Source: Candidatus Methylopumilus sp. (GTDB taxonomy: Bacteria > Pseudomonadota > Gammaproteobacteria > Burkholderiales > Burkholderiaceae_B). Taken from it: a DNA stretch of 43,111 nt. The DNA lies in contig JAIPCU010000008.1 of assembly GCA_021738045.1 (NCBI GenBank), forward strand, positions 1 to 43,111, given 5' to 3'. The translations under genes and the position numbers were made by a program. Of this stretch, positions 39,858-43,111 are shown piece after piece. Position 1 is the first letter of the stretch. Every line of letters starts with the position of its first letter. The notes beneath the pieces are model-generated. The model ran no database searches, was not told the origin of the DNA, and was given only the letters and a program-made list of their open reading frames with translations.

Positions 39858-39982
39858 TAAGATGATACAACGAGGTTGCAATGTTTTTCTAGCAGTAGGC
39901 GATCTCGGTCGACATAAACGAGTAAAAAATTTTATTCAGTCACTTTGGCACGAATTCAGTCATTCAATCCTTCGGAGAATCC

Positions 39983-41632
39983 ATGAAAAAGTCTTTTTTG
40001 CGCATGTCGCTAATAGCTAGTGTATTGGCCGCAGCCTTTGCTCAACCCGTGTTGGCACAGAATAAAACTCTGACAATCGCCATGACGGCTGCAGATATCC
40101 CCAGAACCTTGGGGCAGCCTGATCAAGGCTTTGAAGGCAACCGGTTTACCGGCATCCCAATGTATGACTCACTCACACAGTGGGATTTATCGAAAGCGGA
40201 CGCAGCCAGCGTCGTGATTCCTGGTGTTGCGCTATCATGGGCAGTTGATGCCACGGACAAAACCAAATGGATTTTCAAATTGCGCCCTGGCGTGAAGTTT
40301 CATGATGGTTCGGCGTTCAATGCTGACGCGGTCGTCTGGAACGTGCAAAAGGTTTTGGACAAGAGCGCAGCCCATTTTGACGCCAGCCAAGTCGGCGCCA
40401 CCGCCTCGCGTATGCCCACCTTGCGCAGTGCCAAAAAAATTGATGATATGACCGTGGAACTCACCACGAGCGAGCCCGATTCGTTTTTGCCCATCAACTT
40501 GACCAACTTGTTTATGGCTTCGCCAGCCAAGTGGGACCAAAAGCTTAAGGCTGTTCCGGCCACAGTGACCGACCCAGCCGAGCGTGCCAAGCAAGCCTGG
40601 ACCGCCTTTGCCGCCGACGCCTCGGGCTCTGGCCCCTTTAAAATGGCTCGTTTTGTACCGCGTGAGCGCTTAGAGCTTGTTGCCAACAAAGACTACTGGG
40701 ATGCCAAGCGCGTACCGAAAATTGACCGCGTTGTGATGATTCCAATGCCTGAGGCCAATGCACGCACAGCCGCATTGCTTTCAGGCCAAGTTGACTGGAT
40801 TGAAGCCCCCTCCCCCGATGCGATGCCGCAAATTAAGCAACGCGGCTTTACGATCTATAGCAATCCACAACCCCACGTCTGGCCCTGGCAGCTGTCTTTT
40901 GCTGACGGCTCACCTTGGCTAGACAAGCGCGTGCGTCAGGCCGCTAACTTGTGCGTTGACCGCGCTGGCTTGAAGACTTTGCTCGGTGAGATGATGGGCA
41001 TCCCCAAGGGCACCTTCCCACCCGGGCACCCTTGGTTTGGCACCCCAACGTTTGACATCAAGTACGACCCTGCAGCCGCCAAAAAACTGATGGCAGACGC
41101 AGGCTACTCGGCTGGCAAGCCAATGAAGACGAAAGTGCAAATCTCGGCTTCTGGCTCAGGCCAGATGCAACCCTTACCCATGAACGAGTTTGTACAGCAG
41201 TCGCTCAAACAGTGTTTCTTTGACATCCAGTTTGATGTGATCGAATGGAACACCATGTTTAACAGCTGGCGCTTGGGTGCTAAAGATCCAGCAGCCAACG
41301 GCGCAACCGCGACCAATGTCAGCTTCTCGGCAATGGATCCGTTTTTCGCCATGGTTCGTTTCTCAAGCACCAAGGCGTTTCCGCCCGTTTCAAACAATTG
41401 GGGTTATTTTGGCAGCCCCGAGATTGAGCAGTTAGTGACAAATGCTCGCACAAACTTTGACGAAAAAGGGCGTGACGATGCCTTAGCAAAGCTACACGCT
41501 AAGATTGTTGACGAAGCCGCTTTCGTCTGGATCGCACATGACGTGGGCCCACGTGCAATGAGCACGAAAGTCAAAAACGTTGTTCAGCCGAAAAGTTGGT
41601 TTATTGATATCGCAACGATGACAAAAGACTAA
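39983..41632 (+). CDS. Peptide/nickel/opine-type (family 5) ABC transporter substrate-binding protein
   Basis: Signal peptide MKKSFLRMSLIASVLAAAFAQPVLAQ; KWIFKLRPGVKFHDGSAFNADAVVWNVQKVLD; DppA/OppA-type fold motifs. Confidence 0.93.
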   Translation: MKKSFLRMSLIASVLAAAFAQPVLAQNKTLTIAMTAADIPRTLGQPDQGFEGNRFTGIPMYDSLTQWDLSKADAASVVIPGVALSWAVDATDKTKWIFKLRPGVKFHDGSAFNADAVVWNVQKVLDKSAAHFDASQVGATASRMPTLRSAKKIDDMTVELTTSEPDSFLPINLTNLFMASPAKWDQKLKAVPATVTDPAERAKQAWTAFAADASGSGPFKMARFVPRERLELVANKDYWDAKRVPKIDRVVMIPMPEANARTAALLSGQVDWIEAPSPDAMPQIKQRGFTIYSNPQPHVWPWQLSFADGSPWLDKRVRQAANLCVDRAGLKTLLGEMMGIPKGTFPPGHPWFGTPTFDIKYDPAAAKKLMADAGYSAGKPMKTKVQISASGSGQMQPLPMNEFVQQSLKQCFFDIQFDVIEWNTMFNSWRLGAKDPAANGATATNVSFSAMDPFFAMVRFSSTKAFPPVSNNWGYFGSPEIEQLVTNARTNFDEKGRDDALAKLHAKIVDEAAFVWIAHDVGPRAMSTKVKNVVQPKSWFIDIATMTKD

Positions 41633-41644
41633 TTTTTTTGCGAC

Positions 41645-41687
41645 TACGGCGGCACCGCGAATCGTGGTGTCGCCGTATTTATTTTGT
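41645..41687 (+). terminator. Intra-operon terminator/attenuator between SBP and permease genes
   Basis: tacggcggcacc-gcgaatcgt-ggtgtcgccgta (12-bp stem with one G-T pair), followed by tttattttgt. Confidence 0.78.
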
Positions 41688-41745
41688 CTGATCACCATCG
41701 TCAAGTGCCAACGATCGATTTAAAGATTTTTTAAAGGCTGTTTGT

Positions 41746-42699
41746 ATGCTGAGCTTTATGTTTCAACGGGTTTTATACACCTTGCCCATTATGTTTGGCG
41801 TGGCGCTGGTGTGTTTCGCGCTCGTGCACCTTGCGCCCGGCGATCCGCTTGTGTCGATCATGCCGCCCGATGCCTCGCAAGAGTTGCAACAACAGTTGAT
41901 GGAGATCTATGGCTTTAACAAGTCATATCCAGAACAATTTTTTCGGTGGGGTTGGCGCGCGCTGCAAGGTGACTTAGGGACCTCAATTGCCAGCGGCCGC
42001 CCTGTGACTAGCGAGGTCATGCGTGCAGTGCACAACACCTTTAGGCTAGCAGCCGTGGCAACGATGATCGGCTTTATTTTTGGCTGTTTATTCGGCTTCG
42101 TAGCCGGCTATTTTCAAAACTCATGGGTAGATAAAGCGGCATCCCTGACCTCGGTCTTAGGTGTCAGCGTGCCGCATTACTGGCTTGGCATGGTGCTTGT
42201 GATCATTTTCAGTTCACTGCTGATGTGGTTACCGCCCAACGGCGCTGGGCCCGGCGGCTCATCAGACTGGCAATGGAACTGGGAGCACATTAAGCACTTG
42301 GTCTTGCCTGCGATCACGATGAGCGTGATCCCGATGGGTATTATCTCGCGTACGGTGCGTGCGCTTGTCGCAGAAATTTTGTCGCAAGAATTTATTGTCG
42401 GACTGAAAGCAAAGGGGTTGACCAATATCGGGATTTTCATGCATGTGGTTAAAAATGCAGCTCCAACCGCTCTTGCCGTGATGGGTTTGCAGTTGGGCTA
42501 CCTGCTAGGCGGTTCAATCTTGATCGAGACCGTGTTCTCGTGGCCTGGTACTGGCTTTTTACTAAACTCTGCGATTTTTCAACGAGATCTGCCGCTACTA
42601 CAAGGAACCATCCTTGTACTCGCTACTTTCTTTGTCGTTCTCAACATGATTGTCGATATTATTCAGACCATGCTTGACCCACGTATCGCGCGAGGCTGA
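41746..42699 (+). CDS. ABC transporter permease, DppB/OppB family
   Basis: LYTLPIMFGVALVCFALVHLAPGDPL; GLKAKGLTNIGIFMHVVKNAAPTALAVMGLQLGYLLGGSILIETVFSWPGTGFLL (EAA-type loop). Confidence 0.95.
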   Translation: MLSFMFQRVLYTLPIMFGVALVCFALVHLAPGDPLVSIMPPDASQELQQQLMEIYGFNKSYPEQFFRWGWRALQGDLGTSIASGRPVTSEVMRAVHNTFRLAAVATMIGFIFGCLFGFVAGYFQNSWVDKAASLTSVLGVSVPHYWLGMVLVIIFSSLLMWLPPNGAGPGGSSDWQWNWEHIKHLVLPAITMSVIPMGIISRTVRALVAEILSQEFIVGLKAKGLTNIGIFMHVVKNAAPTALAVMGLQLGYLLGGSILIETVFSWPGTGFLLNSAIFQRDLPLLQGTILVLATFFVVLNMIVDIIQTMLDPRIARG

Positions 42700-42703
42700 A
42701 CCC

Positions 42704-43111
42704 ATGTTGAACATTACCGTCGATACTAAAAAAATTCCGTCACTCGATATTGAACGCTCGGCTGGCTATTGGCAAAACGTCATGTCGCGCCTAGTGCGTG
42801 ACAAGGTTGCTATGTTTGCCGCCTTCGTCATTTTGTGCCTGTTAATCATGGCCGTCTTGGGACAATGGATCACCCCATCAGATCCGTACGCCGCCTCAAT
42901 CATGAAGCGACTCAAACCCATCGGCTTCGAAGGCTACCCCTTGGGCACCGACGAGTTAGGCCGCGACATGCTATCTCGCTTAATGGTGGGCGCACGGCTG
43001 TCTCTTTTTATGGGGATCACACCAGTGCTACTGGCGTTTGTGATTGGCTCAACCATCGGCATTATCGCGGGCTACGCGGGTGGCATGCTCAACACCTCGA
43101 TCATGCGTACG
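42704..43111 (+). CDS. ABC transporter permease, DppC/OppC family (5' part; runs off window)
   Basis: Reading from ATG 42704: MLNITVDTKKIPSLDIERSAGYWQNVMSRLVRDKVAMFAAFVILCLLIMAVLGQWITPSDPY...PLGTDELGRDMLSRLMVGARLSLFMGITPVLLAFVIGSTIGIIAGYAGG; DppC hallmark LGTDxLGRDxLSRL. Open to the window end. Confidence 0.95.
   Translation, partial: MLNITVDTKKIPSLDIERSAGYWQNVMSRLVRDKVAMFAAFVILCLLIMAVLGQWITPSDPYAASIMKRLKPIGFEGYPLGTDELGRDMLSRLMVGARLSLFMGITPVLLAFVIGSTIGIIAGYAGGMLNTSIMRT

Noticed and set aside
39946-39959. Second TGGCACG element (tggcacgaattcag) as another sigma-54 promoter
   Set aside because: The -12 position reads CAG instead of TTGC; only the 39842-39857 copy satisfies both elements.
1-43111. 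tRNA, rRNA, IS elements, prophage or defence genes
   Set aside because: No tRNA T-loop-like signatures, transposase, integrase or known defence motifs were recognised by eye; a tRNAscan/ISfinder/DefenseFinder run would be needed to exclude them.

Overview
This looks like a chromosomal segment from a beta-proteobacterium, probably Burkholderiales/Alcaligenaceae-like; that placement is my inference from gene content. Most of it is core genes: ispG (partial), a short rodZ, rlmN, ndk, valS, trmD-rimM-rpsP, tusA, alaS, a ferredoxin-reductase-like flavoprotein, parE-parC, trxA, rho, a YhdP/TIGR02099 protein, glnE and queH. The accessory parts are: (i) an eight-gene type IVb (R64 thin-pilus-like) operon in the order PilL/TcpQ - secretin PilN - PilO2 - PilP - ATPase PilQ - PilR - pilin PilS - shufflon-type PilV, with no PilT, PilU, PilM or Rci in the window; (ii) an orphan UgpB-like binding protein; (iii) a polyprenyl-phosphate glycosyltransferase plus ChbG/YdjC deacetylase pair, resembling lipid A amino-sugar modification pairs; (iv) an Asp/Glu/hydantoin racemase plus DMT transporter, divergent from a Dpp/Opp-type ABC transporter. 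The intergenic region in (iv) has a consensus-quality sigma-54 promoter and two upstream NtrC-like sites. I did not find an unmistakably new defence or mobile system. The most noteworthy signals are the sigma-54/NtrC control region, the minimal pilus locus, Q-rich micro-repeats inside TrmD and PilL, a truncated RodZ, and several short imperfect tandem duplications close to gene 3' ends.
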